From Plazaster borealis (Eukaryota; Echinodermata; Asteroidea; Forcipulatida; Labidiasteridae), in contig CM037472.1 of the NCBI GenBank assembly GCA_021014325.1, positions 10,850,001-10,914,000 on the forward strand: a stretch of 64,000 nucleotides of DNA, in the 5' to 3' direction. A program made the position numbers and the translations under genes. This document shows positions 24,865 to 36,395 of this stretch, one piece after another. Below the pieces are notes generated by a model, which was not told the origin of the DNA, searched no databases, and saw only the letters and a program-made list of their open reading frames with translations. The stretch's first letter is position 1, and every line of letters begins with the position of its first letter.

Positions 24865-25633
24865 TTAATTTTTTCCACTGCACTTCACCAAGACTGTGCA
24901 AGTCACGGGAGTATCCGAACTTCCGGGACCAAGTTGGTCCCAACCATGTTGAGTTTAACGTGTGCGCGATTCTGTTTCTTCAAATACTTTAGTTCAAACG
25001 TAGTTTATGGCTACACCAATATATATCATGTTGGGAAAGTAAAATGTAGCCATGAAATATATAGAAGGGAAATACATTTGACAAATCAACAAAGAAAACC
25101 CGAGAATAACACTTTAGCTCCGTTTCAACTGACGTCCATGTTATCATTCAATCTAATATGTAATGGTCGCACAAATTTGTGGTTGACTGGCAAATGGGGT
25201 TTCTAAAAAAGTAAGCATCCTCTTCCCAAGTTTGAACTTTACAAATTACTTGAAGTTGAAATTGTATTTATAACAGATTGCTATGGGTAAGCCTATTTTT
25301 AATTTCAAATATTTGAAAAATATAAAATTATAACTTTACAATGAGGATTAGTTTTCATAGAAAAAATATAGTCCTCGTTCAAATTGCTTTCTCGTTTTCG
25401 ATACACGCTAGACTTGCACAGTTAATTCAGTAAATATAGGCCATTTCGGTATTGACCAAAACAATCAAGGGGGAAGGGAATGGGGACGGAGGTTTAATGG
25501 ATTCATAAATATTTACACTAGGTAAACTCGGACTAGATATTTTCCTAGGACCTTCTACGTACCAAGTTGCAGTATTGTTGTTTCAAGGGGCTAGTCCTTG
25601 TTCTGTGCCCAAGCCGAGATTTGAGACGCACGC

Positions 25634-25770
25634 TGGGCTCGATTTCACAAAGAGCTAAGATTGATCTTAAGTGCGAATCAATCTTAATAGCTAAGCAAAG
25701 TGTGATGTCATAATACAAATCACTCATTCGTCTTTAGATGAATCTTAGTGCTTCGTGTAATCGAGCCAAG
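25634..25770. mobile_element. Short palindromic MITE (GGCTCGATTTCACAAAGAGC ends)
   Basis: TGGGCTCGATTTCACAAAGA and GCTAAGATTGATCTTA face GATGAATCTTAGTGC and TTCGTGTAATCGAGCC. It directly abuts the palindromic MITE starting at 25767. Confidence 0.65.
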
Positions 25771-26336
25771 GGCCAAATTTCAGAGCTAAATTTCATATAG
25801 CATGCTTATAAACACGAAGGAATATAGCACATGTCAATTTGGCTTACCGGAATAAAGTTACCATACCATCTGTGACTGGTTTCCTGCTATTTTTTGCTTA
25901 GAAGTAACTTATTAAGCGAACTTTTCCGCTTAAAGGCACTGTACACGTTTGGTAATTACTCAAACAGAAAATATAGTATAAAAACTTACTTGGTAACGAG
26001 CAAAGGAGAGCTGTTGATAATATAAAACGTTGTGAGAAACGACTCCTTCTGAAGTTACGTATAGTTTTTGAGAAAAAAGGTAATTTCTCACTGAAATATT
26101 TGAATCTGAAAAAGACTTCTGGCCAGAAGTCTTTTTCAGGCATCTGAAGGCATCTGTGCAACAAGGGTGTTTTTTCTTTCATTTTTTTCTTGCAACTTCG
26201 ATGACCAATTGAGCCCATAATTTTCACAGGTTTGTTATTTGATGCATATGTTGGGATACACCAAGTGAGAATACTAGTCTTTGACAATTACCAAACGTGT
26301 TCAGTGCCTTTAAGCAGCTCTACGAAATCGGGCACT
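25767..26336. mobile_element. Palindromic MITE interrupted by a TTAA element
   Basis: The left part runs from GGGCCAAATTTCAGAGC to 25929, with the TTAA element at 25930-26313. The right remnant is AAGCAGCTCTACGAAATCGGGCAC. Confidence 0.78.
25930..26313. mobile_element. TTAA element B1 inserted in a palindromic MITE
   Basis: TTAAAGGCACTGTACACGTT ... AACGTGTTCAGTGCCTTTAA, with central hairpin arms AAGACTTCTGG/CCAGAAGTCTT. The flanks (TTTTCCGC and GCAGCTCTACGAAAT) are halves of the GAGCTGCTTAAGC MITE end. Confidence 0.88.
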
Positions 26337-27149
26337 GCTGTTGTTTTAGGGTTCTGAGGCTCTGAATGGTCGAGTGAGCATCGTTATTTTCAGGTCCTTA
26401 CAGCTGTGCGTTGCCCACTCTCAATGCGTTAGTGTATCCGTCTCCTTTTCTCAAACCCCTGGATCTGCCTTTGACAAATTATTTATAGAGTTGGTAGGGC
26501 GTTTGTACTTTCATATTTAATTTATCTGACATTCTCACATAGTTATATACGCACCCCCCCACCATTTTCCAACACGGATCTACGCCGTTTAAATGGGCTT
26601 CTCGGAATCGTTGGCGCCAACCTGTGTGAAGCGGGCGTGGTTGACAGTGGAATATACGTCACACTCACCAAAAAAATACATGTGTTTTTCGGGAGGTTAA
26701 TCAATTCATTTATATTCATTTTCACCTTTGACCCTCGTCTGCTACGTACAATAAGCTCTGAATAAGATTGCATCCGGGTTCGTGAATTGTACTGATACAC
26801 GCCGCAATGTTCAAAATGAAAGCACCGTGGCGGGTATCTTTGAATCATACCCGGAATAACTGTTGATGAAACTATCAACAAAACATTTCCTTCTGACTAG
26901 TAAAAGCTCTATCAAAGAAAGTTGAGTAGTTTTTCCTGTTCATGGGGGGGGGGGGGTTAATCCGTCTGACATTAAGTAATTTTAGAGACAAAAATGTTGG
27001 TGAATAGATTATTTTCGACATCGCGATATATCCAAACACCGGATGGCGTTAAACATTTTCAAATTTTCCTCCTTGTTTATGGGGTCTTAAGTTGCCAACA
27101 TAATAGCATTGTAGAGGAGACCACCGTCCCCTCAAGTTTAGTGGCAATG

Positions 27150-27345
27150 TTAGTTTGGGTTTAGGTATATACATTCAAACCGGGGGACCTATAAAAAAAG
27201 AGGACAATAGGGTCCCCGGTTGGGTGAAGGTCCCAAGTTGGAGAGTGTGTACAAAACCAATTGGAGCTGTTGCCAAAAAGTAACACAAGAGGAACAATAG
27301 GGGGTTCCCTATTGTAGCTGTGTGTGCACTTCTGTGTGTGTGGCA
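27150..27345 (-). repeat. GGTCCCCGG-type repeat, reverse orientation
   Basis: GGGTTTAGGTATATACATTC, AAACCGGGGGACCTATA, GGGTCCCCGGTTGGGTGAAG and GAGTGTGTACAAAACCAATT are the reverse complement of the 22.5-kb modules in the same order. Confidence 0.75.
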
Positions 27346-28044
27346 GTATCGAAGTATAAATATAAGGTTAACAGCAACCCCACCCCATGCCTACCAGATT
27401 TTAAGGTAATTTTTCTCATCTTTCTTTCCTCTTTGAACATGCTGTATAGTAATAGCAATATTTGTGTACACATTTTAAAGTCGAACGCGGTCTCAGACCC
27501 CGCCCCCTCTCTCTCCCCCGTCCCTATCTTCATATGATCTTAAAAATGTTGGCAGTTGGACGACCCCTAGAAAACACATTTATGTATTGTTGAGTTTCAC
27601 CTCAAGCTTCTATCATGAAGAAGTAAAAACACATTTTTTTTAAAAATCGAGACACTATTTGCATACGGGTAGCCTGATCGTCAGGAGTTTGCGCAGTACA
27701 CTCAAAAATACTAAAATCCTACTTTCCGTTTTATATGAAGAAAAAACCCCATGCAAGTCAAATTTGTCTATTAACTCTTTTGGATTAAAATCACAACAAA
27801 CTGCCAGCCTGAACTTAATTGCCTAAAACATGTAATTTATTTCGAACACCAAGATAAAAAGACAAAGAATATTTTAACATAGAAAGCGCTTGGTATTTTT
27901 ATTTATCTTTTTTGTTGTAATAACTAAAAGATTTTCTTATATCCTACAACTGCAAAATGAAATAAATTGAACTACTTTATAATTACACTATAATATGTAC
28001 ACGAAATAAATAAAATGAGATGTACCATAGAACTATCAAACCTT

Positions 28045-28284
28045 CACTCTAAAAACTAAGAATTTCCCCAAATTCCGGGTCCCACGGGGCCTGACCCATT
28101 TCTGGGTCAGGCTGACCCAAAAATGGTTAAACATGGGATTTCAACTCGGATTCTGCGTCAGTTTGACCCATGTCTGGGTCATTTTGACACAAGTTCCGGG
28201 TCATACAGACCCATAAATGGTCAGGCTCCACGGGAACCAGATCAGGGTCAATTCTGATTTCTGATCCGGAAGTTTTTAGAGAGT
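28045..28284. mobile_element. CACTCTAAAAACT MITE rich in GGGTCA/TGACCC (copy 1)
   Basis: Ends are CACTCTAAAAACT / AGTTTTTAGAGAG. The interior is a series of TGACCC and GGGTCA hexamers separated by short spacers. Confidence 0.8.
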
Positions 28285-28955
28285 TGTTTGAAACTATTTC
28301 AGAAAAATCGAGTTAACAAGTAATGTGTCAAATGTGTAGCCTGTTTTCCCGTTGCCTTGGAATATACCACCTTGTTTACAAACAGAAGTGACCCCGTGCA
28401 CTCCAGGGTATTTCCTGGCAGGCAAGACAATACACTGGTCATAATGATAAATTTTACGTTTTGTATCATAATCACCACCTAAAATCAAGAAGTGTCAAAA
28501 TAACGGCTGAACAAGTTTTAATGATGTCTCCTTTCTTTATATTAAATATGTTGATAAATTGCTTGTCATGCAATCTCCATAAAATTCATAATATTTTCCG
28601 GTTTTTTTCATTGAGCCGAGTGCAAAGTGTGCCTGCAGGAAGTCCAGGCTCTGTGACGGATTTGTGATACGTTTGATGTTATGGGTTACCAGGTCTCAGT
28701 AAAACAAAAAAAGGATCATTAAAAACTGGGTATTTAGTACGGTGCGGACTGGTCCAATCACAGAATCAATGAACAAATTGTCAATGTATAAATGAAAACA
28801 GAAAAACTTCAAAAACTATCGCGACTTCCGACGGATGTTTGTCCGAAGGATAGGGGGGTGAACTTAATAACAATCAATGCATGAGCTTCAAAGGCTCATT
28901 TTTACAGAGCTGCTTAATTAAGCAGAAAAAGTAGCTAAGCACAAAACAATGTTGC

Positions 28956-29307
28956 GCAAAGGGTGTGTACAACATTGGTAAGGTTGAAAATATAAATGTT
29001 CACAGATTTGCACATAACTTACAGGGTATATAGATGGTCATGGTGGAAAACTTCCATTGAAATAGTTTTGCTTGAAATGCTATAGTTTTTAGGAAATTAG
29101 TAAAACAATAAGTCTTTATCACTGGTGATAAAATCCGATGTTTGAAAACAGTGAAAACATATAATAGGGTTTTTCACTGTTTTCTAATGACTCCGAAGAC
29201 TGATTTAGCTTAAACTTTCACAGGTTTGTTAATTCATGTACATGTTGGGTCAAATCAAGTGTGGATACTGGTCTTTCACAATTACCAATGTTGTACATTT
29301 GCTTTAA
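28956..29307. mobile_element. TTAA element, subfamily C, nested
   Basis: CAAAGGGTGTGTACAACATTGG ends match CCAATGTTGTACATTTGCTTTAA. It lies inside the 190-bp MITE and abuts the next element through a shared TTAA. Confidence 0.75.
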
Positions 29308-29672
29308 AGGCAGGGTATACTTTTGGTAATTGTCAAAGACCAGTATCCTCACTTAGTGTATCCCAACATATGCATAAAATAACAAACCTGTGCAAATTTG
29401 GGCTCAATACTGGTCATCGAAGAAAAAAAACACCCTTGTTGCATAGAATTGTGTGCTTTCAGATGCCCAAGAAAGGCTTCATGTCTGAAGCCTTTCTCAG
29501 ATTCAAATTTGTTGGTGAAAAATTACCTCTTTCTCTAATACTACTTTACTTCAAGGGGTGTTGTTTTTAACAATGTTTTATAGTATCAACAGCTCTCCAG
29601 TGTTCTTTACAAGTAAGTTTTTATAAGTCATTGTTGTTTGGAGTAATTACTAAACGTACACCCTTCCTTTAA
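29304..29672. mobile_element. TTAA element, subfamily B1, nested
   Basis: TTAAAGGCAGGGTATACTTT ... AACGTACACCCTTCCTTTAA. The central hairpin is GGCTTCATGTCTGAAGCC. Its flanks are the subfamily C copy on the left and the rest of the host MITE on the right. Confidence 0.82.
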
Positions 29673-30340
29673 CAGTATAAGGTTACCCGCCAATATACCA
29701 AATTCACATGTACCATCTGTGGCTGGCACCCTGCTCATTTTTGCTAAGCAGAACATTATAAGCAACATTTTCTGCTTAAGCAGCTCTATGAAATTGGGTC
29801 CTGATTGGAAATAATTTATTCTTTTCTTGATAGTTGTATAATAATCCTGTTTATAATTTGAAAAAACCCAACATTGTTAAAACATTTTTGTGAAACATTT
29901 TTTTAGTATCACCTGTTTTAGTTATAGTAGCTGCTTATAATTTGTCTTACATTATGCATTCGGTAGATGACAGTCCCGTGAGTGTATCTCGTTTAATATC
30001 CTAACTAACCTTTGCAGTCCTTATGAACTTGCAATAAACAAAAAGAGAGATCTTATATTAAAGGTGATTCAGCGATAGCGAGGGAAAACAGTCCCGTGTC
30101 TTATCATTAACAATATCTTAATGAATACGTGGTAAAGAAAACATCAAAGCTATAAGAAAAAAATCACCTAACTAGCGTGCTGCGATAGTGATGGCAAATA
30201 TGTCTTGAAAATAAGAATATACAAGCTTTTTTTCCAAAGCCAGCGAAGCAACCACTCATGGAATTTTCCCCATGAAGTCAGTACGAGCATCTCTGTAATT
30301 AGATTTTCAAGTGCACTCTTTTACGAAGAAATATTGTCAG

Positions 30341-30556
30341 TACACTCTTGACTTCCCTGGTCAGAATTGACCCGGTTCTGGTTTCACAAGGGGCCTGTCC
30401 CATTTCTGGGTAAGTGTGACACAGAATCTGTGTCAAAATGACACAGGAATAGGTCAAACTTACGCAGAATCCGAGCTAAATTCCAATTTTTTAAAACCAG
30501 TTTCCAGGTCAGCCTGACCCAGAAATGATTCAGGCCCCGAGAGTTTTTAGAGTGTA
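30341..30556. mobile_element. CACTCTAAAAACT MITE (copy 2)
   Basis: TACACTCTTGACTTCCCTGG ... GAGAGTTTTTAGAGTGTA. It carries GGTCAGAATTGACCCGG and several more GGTCA/TGACC hexamers. Confidence 0.8.
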
Positions 30557-30962
30557 GTTTTATTAACAATTTTTGCTGACCGAAAATTTAGAACATTTGT
30601 GAAACCTTTCAAGGACAGTGATTAGGACAAGTGAAACCTTTCAAGGTCAGTGACGAGTGGATGGTTTTCAAAGAAAATACATACTGCTGGGGGAAATGAT
30701 GCAAGTTTTTGACAACCCTGATGTTGGACTTAGCATTATTTGGAAAACAAGAGTGAGATGTTTTACATAAATTATAATACCTTGTTGTACCTTTGTTTTC
30801 TTATTTCGGAACCGACCCTTGTTTTATAACTCCAGCCAGTGAAACTAAAGTTTTCGGCTTTCAAATTCGTTTTTGTCCGGTTTCAAATTTCAATTTTACG
30901 TTTTTAAGTTGTTTGACGTAGCATATCCTTTACTACTTATCCTCACAGCATTACATGATAAT

Positions 30963-31346
30963 TTAAAGGTAATGGATACTTTTGGTAATTGTCAAAGACC
31001 AGTATTCTCAGTTTGTGTATCCAAACATATGCATAAAATAACAAGCCTGTGAAAATTTGGGCTCAATTGGTCATCGAAGATGCAAGAAAATGATGAAAGA
31101 AAAAACACCCTTGTTGCACAAATTTGTGTGCTTTCAGATGCCTGAAAAAGCTTCAGGCCTGAAGTCTTTCTCAGATTCAAATATTTTAGTGAGGAAGTTA
31201 CCTCTTTCTCAAAAACTACGTTACTTCAGAGGGAGTCGTTTCTCACAATGTATTATACCATCAACAGCACTCCGTTGCTCGTTACCAAGTAAGTTTTTAT
31301 GCTAATATATATTTTGAGTAATTACCAAAACGTGTCCAGTGCCTCA
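30963..31346. mobile_element. TTAA element, subfamily B1
   Basis: TTAAAGGTAATGGATACTTT ... AACGTGTCCAGTGCCTCA, the right TTAA being lost. The block AAAGAAAAAACACCCTTGTTGC and central hairpin GCTTCAGGCCTGAAG are present. Confidence 0.8.
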
Positions 31347-31356
31347 GGATAAATGG

Positions 31357-31600
31357 TACACTCTTAAAACACTTTGGGTCAGAATTGACCCGGATTTCTA
31401 GTCCCATGGGCACCTGACCCATTCTTTGGTCAGGCTGACCCGGAAACTGGTTAAAAATTAAAATTGTAACTCGAATTCTGGGTCAGTTTGACACTGGGGT
31501 CAGTTTGACACAGATTCCGGGTCATACTGACCCATAAAAAGGTCGGGCCCCCTTTGACCCGGAATCCGGGTCACTGACCTGTGATTTTTTTTAGAGCGTA
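31357..31600. mobile_element. CACTCTAAAAACT MITE (copy 3)
   Basis: TACACTCTTAAAACACTTTG ... TTTTTTTAGAGCGTA. It contains GGGTCAGAATTGACCCGGAT and TCCGGGTCATACTGACCCAT. Confidence 0.8.
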
Positions 31601-31601
31601 C

Positions 31602-32555
31602 CCGCTACCTTTACAATGAGTAGGCTTGTGTTTACCAGTTCGACAATATTGAAAACATTGTTGTTCATCAATATGAAACACTAATGTAAATTGTTATCTG
31701 GCATTCAAAAAAAAAGTATATGCTAAAGATTTGCATCGCAAACAGACTGTGTTTAATTTCATTTTCTTGCCTGATGTTTCTACCCACAATACGGGAACAA
31801 AGACCCGACGCCACACGGGCACAGACCGGGACTGCTGTATACCCCTCAACATAAAAGTTGATAATTGATATTTATGAGTACATATATCCGATTACTAGAG
31901 TGAAATTTGCAGTGAATGGCGTGGCAGGCTGTTTTTTCCTTGTCGGGTAATCTTACACCCCACGCCTGTCGGTATATGAATTGTAAGATTCATCGATGCA
32001 TCGCGTCAAGTGATACACAGTTTCCATGTACAAAATGCATATCACTCATTGTTAAAAATTTACCTTAATACAAACAGCAATATGATACTTGTTTGTCTTC
32101 TTCGAAAAAAGCCCGAGAAAGAAAATCGAGGGTTGTTGTACACTACAGGTTTTCTTTTCAGGTGCAACAATGTTCAATAGACACCAAATCATAGGTGTAC
32201 GACCGGGGGGGGCAGGAGGCAACTAGCTGCCCTCCCAAATTCAGGCAAAACGGTGGGGAAAATTCAGGCACAGCAAGAAGAAGAAAGAAATGGACAGAGA
32301 AAGCAAAAACTACAACCCTCTGCCCTCGTTGTAACCAAAGAGTCGCCCGTGCATGAAATGCCACCAAGTTGAAAAAATTGCTGAAACACTGTAGGAGCTA
32401 TTGTCTCCTGTGTACAAAAAGCATCACTGTTTAAATCCGGGACGACCAAAAATGTCAACAAACACAACTAATTCTACGCTATTTGCTGAACCATTGAATA
32501 TTACGACACTGCATCCCTGTTTTCTTTACATTCATACAATAGCTCACTCAAGAAT
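31602..32555. other. Unassigned stretch
   Basis: No splice-bounded frame. It separates the repeat-dense left part from the putative gene at 33.6-34.6 kb. Confidence 0.45.
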
Positions 32556-32559
32556 ATCT

Positions 32560-32886
32560 GGCCCAAATGTCATGGCTCTGCTTACCGCGGAATTCTGCGC
32601 TAACGGCTTTTAGAATCACAAGGACCAAATTGCATAGAGCTGCTATTACGCATAAAAAGTAGCTAAGCACAACAAAATTATTCTTAGCAGAATAATCTGA
32701 CCAGCCAAATTACCACGCACATCATTTGTTACTCACAGTATCCTGCTCATTTTTGCTTATAAATCAGAATATTGTTAAGCAATCTTTTCTGCTTTAAAGC
32801 ATGCTCTATGAAATTGGGCCCTGCTTTACAGGACGCCGTTAGCTCATAATTCCGCGGTTACCAGGACTATGACATTGAGCCCAGAT
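32560..32886. mobile_element. GCTTACCGCGGAATTCTGCG inverted-repeat element enclosing a MITE
   Basis: The outer arms (GGCCCAAATGTCATGGCTCT, CTTACCGCGGAATTCTGCGC, TAACGG) face CCGTTAGCTC, AATTCCGCGGTTACCAGG and ATGACATTGAGCCC. The 190-bp MITE at 32622-32823 fills the space between the arms. Confidence 0.65.
32622..32823. mobile_element. GAGCTGCTTAAGCA-type palindromic MITE, full length
   Basis: GACCAAATTGCATAGAGCTGC ... GCATGCTCTATGAAATTGGG, with the family core AGCTAAGCACAACAAAATTA. It is about 200 bp with no coding capacity. Confidence 0.82.
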
Positions 32887-33590
32887 TTAACAAAATGCAA
32901 ATAACAGTTTTTAAAATAGTTAAATAGTATTGCACAATATACATTGCTTGTGTTGCCCTCGCACGCAAGGTCCAGGGGTATTTACATAAAATTAATGGTA
33001 CTGCAATATCACATTACTTGCTTGGTTATGCACGGTTTAACAGCTTAATCCGGATAATTTCCAAGTTCTGTGTGTGTGCATTTGGGCAGTGTGCAATTTA
33101 CAAATGGCGCGCTGATCAAACAGTGCGTTTAAAAAAAAAGGACAGATTCACTCTGCCATGCCACCATGACAACATCGTGGCACCAACTGATGAATTTGTC
33201 ATCAGTGAGCCATGGCGTATAGTATGTTATAAGGAGACAAGTCGGTCGACGAACTGTAACTGTGTGTAAGCTGCCGGGTAAACATCAGCCATAGCTACAA
33301 CGAGCATAATTCACTGTGATGAGAAACGATTTGTTTACCACGGTTTGTATAATGACGCAGAAACCAGAGTTGAAACGAGTTGCTGCAGATGTTTGACCGT
33401 TAAAACAATGGTGGCTCAATTCCCTTTGTGAAACATCTTTAAATATATCTAGACTGCAAAAAACAACAACACTTTCCTGAGCTTTCTTGAGTTTCTCGAA
33501 AAAAACAAAATATTGCTGGATTTGTTTCACTCCATGATATTCAACATTGACCCGAAACGGTGTATCATGAGGCGTGGCCGAGGGAGTGCA

Positions 33591-34566
33591 CTATCTCGGC
33601 CGGACGATCCGTCCATTGCTGCCATCGTACCTGTCATTGTCCGAGTCAAGGTCGCTGTCCAGCCCGGGGCTCGGAGGTGACGGGGCACGGGGACGCATTT
33701 CGTCCTCACTGCTCCACTCGTCGCCCTGACTGAGGCTCCGCGTTGAAGTGACGCTGGGACGAGCCCGACCCTTACTGCTCTTCGGTCTTTGGTTTGACCT
33801 GGAGCTGGAGTCGCGCTTAGACCCCGGCGTCGACCCATCTCGCGGGGAGATATTGTTAAAAATATAGTCGTCTTCGCAAGGTGCTGGCAGTACGCTGTCG
33901 TGGATTTCGGTAATTTCACTTGGCAAGGGTCTCCTGCGTCCGTGGGAACTCTTCGGTCGTACCAATTTGTTCCGCTCGTCGTTCTTCTGGACTGAATGAG
34001 TGTTTACAGGCAAAGGGATATGGCTTCCTCCGGATGCAGTGCGCCGGAGCGGCGTTTTGGCGGCGTCCAGTTGCTTCTGCCGGCTTGGAGGTTTCTCGAC
34101 TATAAGTTCAGACAGAGGTGGCAATGTTCCATCTCGTCGACCCTGACGTTGACGCCCGGAGACGGTGTGATTACCCGACTCTCGAGGCGACTGCAAACTC
34201 GGCATAGTAGTACCTGCACCACTGTTAACATCGGACAAGGGCCCGCTCCTCAACACCCCTTTGTACTGACACCCATCAGAGTTCGCCCGGTTGCGGTACT
34301 CGTCTCCACCGGGTCTAGTATTCTTAGGAGGCGAGATGACGCTGACCGGAGGAGAGCCGCTGCTCTTGCCGATAGCCGGTAAGGGGTTGAATGCTCGTGA
34401 TGACAACACGTCCGCATCCTGCTTGACGGCAATTTTCCGTGTCGCACTAGTCTGTTGAAGGTGGACTATATCCAGCAGCTCCTTCACGCTCGTTGGGGAG
34501 GGCCGCTTGGCCGTATGTGCAGCCCTATGTTCGTTCTCCTGCTTCTCTCCCATCATTGAAATCGTC
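33591..34566 (-). CDS. Uncharacterised Ser/Pro/Arg-rich protein, coding exon
   Basis: This is a long open frame in a locally GC-rich stretch. From the first ATG (34554-34556) it encodes 321 residues and ends at TAG 33591-33593. A strong acceptor (TGTTTTTTCTAG) ends at 34567. The exon may therefore start at 34566 and hold either the first coding codons after a 5' UTR intron or the last part of a longer protein. Near the N-terminus is a short helix (VKELLDIVHLQQ, about 24-35). The rest is low complexity, with two copies of an RPKSSxGRxRP motif (200-210 and 257-267) and a mixed acidic tail (DEWSSEDE, DSDLDSDND). There is no signal peptide, membrane segment or fold I know. A CAG|GTACGA site near 33630 could be a donor, which would make the true C-terminus different. 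I do not recognise the family. Confidence 0.6.
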
Positions 34567-35653
34567 CTAGAAAAAACACACCAGATAACCCAATCTGTTC
34601 GAGAGTTCCTGCTGTTTCTGGCATCCACTACCTCAGTTCAGTATCACCACCGAGTCTCGTATGCTGTTTGCACAATCCTTGATCTGCGAACGAAATGCAT
34701 GGTGCGCGCGGGGGGTATGCCTTCGCACCAACCGTGGAACTATCCATTATTACAGAGGGGGAGGTTGAAGTACGTCACCGATGCTCCGTGCGTCCATTTC
34801 CCCTCCCTGAAGTAGTATGACGCTGCGTAGGAACAAAGGCATTTCGATCCCTCACTTGTGACGGCAGCAATCGTTAAGTGCCACCCCCGCTCAAATTCCC
34901 GTCGCCTGCTGGGGATGCAGCCGGTGATAATTATATTTTCTACCAACTGTTGAAGGCTTTATGAAATTACTATTCTGCATGTTTGTAGGACATGTATTTA
35001 TTTTGTATACACACAAAAAATACATCGATGAGTTTAAACACGTATTTTATTATTTGTTCCCCCCTTCATTCCGAGAAATGAAAAGGGTTTAAATTGCATG
35101 ACACGTCTTGATCGTTGAATAATTATTTCTATTAATAAATGTATTATTTATAAGTAATGTCATGCATACAGAGAACACAATTTATTCTTCGCGCATTTTG
35201 GGGGAGGGCTTCGCCCGCCAGTGTGACGTCACGGGATTATGATGACGACGATAATAATTTTGTTAAGTCGGCAATATTGTTTCAATTAAGTAAACATCAT
35301 CAAAGATATTTTGAGACTGCGAAGGAAAGGGCGGGAAAAACAACAGGCTTAACAGATTCCCATTTTTAGCATATTTTTTTTACGATTAAGCAGTTTTCCC
35401 ACAAAAAAGTAAATTTTACTGAGGCAAAATTTGTGTTTTTAACGGAAGGCTTAACTGGTGTTTTTCATTGACATACAAATTAATGAAGACTCAATTGTAA
35501 TATTATTTTAAACCTGATATAAAATCGTTAGGCTTTATGTGAAAAGCTACCATCAATAACTAAATATTCATTCTGTAATAAAAACTATGAACACCTCATT
35601 TCCAACAAAGACAAGACAATTTGGAAAGTGTTTACTGAGATTCTGTCCAACAA

Positions 35654-35840
35654 GGCCCAATTTCATAGAGCTGCCTAAGCACAAATAGAAGCTAAGCACA
35701 AAACGATTATGCTTACCTGATTAAGGTTACCAGCCAAAAAGCCATGTCACATGTACCATTTGTGACTGGTATCCTGCTAATATTTGCTTAGCATAAATTT
35801 GTTTGGCAATATTTTCTGCCCATCTCTATGAATTCGGGCC
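35654..35840. mobile_element. GAGCTGCTTAAGCA-type palindromic MITE, full length
   Basis: GGCCCAATTTCATAGAGCTG ... CATCTCTATGAATTCGGGCC. The first of three related copies between 35.65 and 36.36 kb; the next full copy is in the opposite orientation. Confidence 0.85.
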
Positions 35841-35873
35841 AAGTCTTATCATGACCAAATTTATCCCCATCTC

Positions 35874-36066
35874 CTGCAAATTTTCATAGAACTGCTTAAG
35901 CAGAAAATATTGCTCAACAATTTTCTGCTGAGCAAAAACGATCGGGATACCAGTCACATGTAGGCCTACATGTGGCATGGTAGTTTGGCTGATAACCTTA
36001 CTCTGGTAAGCATAGTTGTGTTGTGCTACTGTTTGTGCTTAAGCAGCTCTATGAAATTGGGTCCTG
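35874..36066. mobile_element. GAGCTGCTTAAGCA-type palindromic MITE, full length
   Basis: AATTTTCATAGAACTGCTTA ... AAGCAGCTCTATGAAATTGG, with its internal asymmetric region opposite to the copy at 35654. The pair is therefore a large inverted repeat. Confidence 0.85.
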
Positions 36067-36091
36067 ACATGGTTTTCAGTAAACAAACACA

Positions 36092-36395
36092 CCACGGCCC
36101 AATTTCATGGCACTGCTTACCACATAATTCTGCACTAGCAGACCCCTTGGCCCAATGCCGTAAAGCTGTTAAGCAGAAAAATCCTGCTTAGAAAATTTCT
36201 TCGCTGAGCAAAAAAAAAAAGAGTGGGGCACCAAGTTGCAACAACGTCAACTTAATGGCGTTTCGGCTGGTAACCTTTTTCTGGTCAGACAAATTAGTCT
36301 GTGCTTAACAGGTTTTTGTGCTTAAATACTTTTGGCCCTGTTAGCGTGTGATATGGGGCTGTAAGCGCAGGATTCCGCGGTAAGCGGTCTACGTG
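36092..36395. mobile_element. Composite of two palindromic MITE families
   Basis: CGGCCCAATTTCATGGCACTGC with TAATTCTGC opens it and GATTCCGCGGTAAGCG closes it (the CCGCGG family). Within it lie fragments of the GCTTAAGC family (AGCTGTTAAGCAGAAAA...). Confidence 0.6.

Larger units (their letters stand above)
28905..29803. mobile_element. Palindromic MITE holding two tandem TTAA elements
   Basis: The left arm is AGAGCTGCTTAATTAAGC...AGCACAAAACAATG to 28955. The right arm is ATAAGGTTACCC...CTTAAGCAGCTCTATGAAAT. Subfamily C and B1 elements occupy 28956-29672. Confidence 0.78.

Noticed and set aside
25898..26287. 129-codon minus-strand frame
   Set aside because: It lies almost wholly inside a TTAA element that has no coding capacity in its other copies.
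33527..33919. 130-codon minus-strand frame overlapping the putative gene
   Set aside because: It is the alternative frame of the same GC-rich exon. It starts inside the larger frame and has no acceptor of its own.
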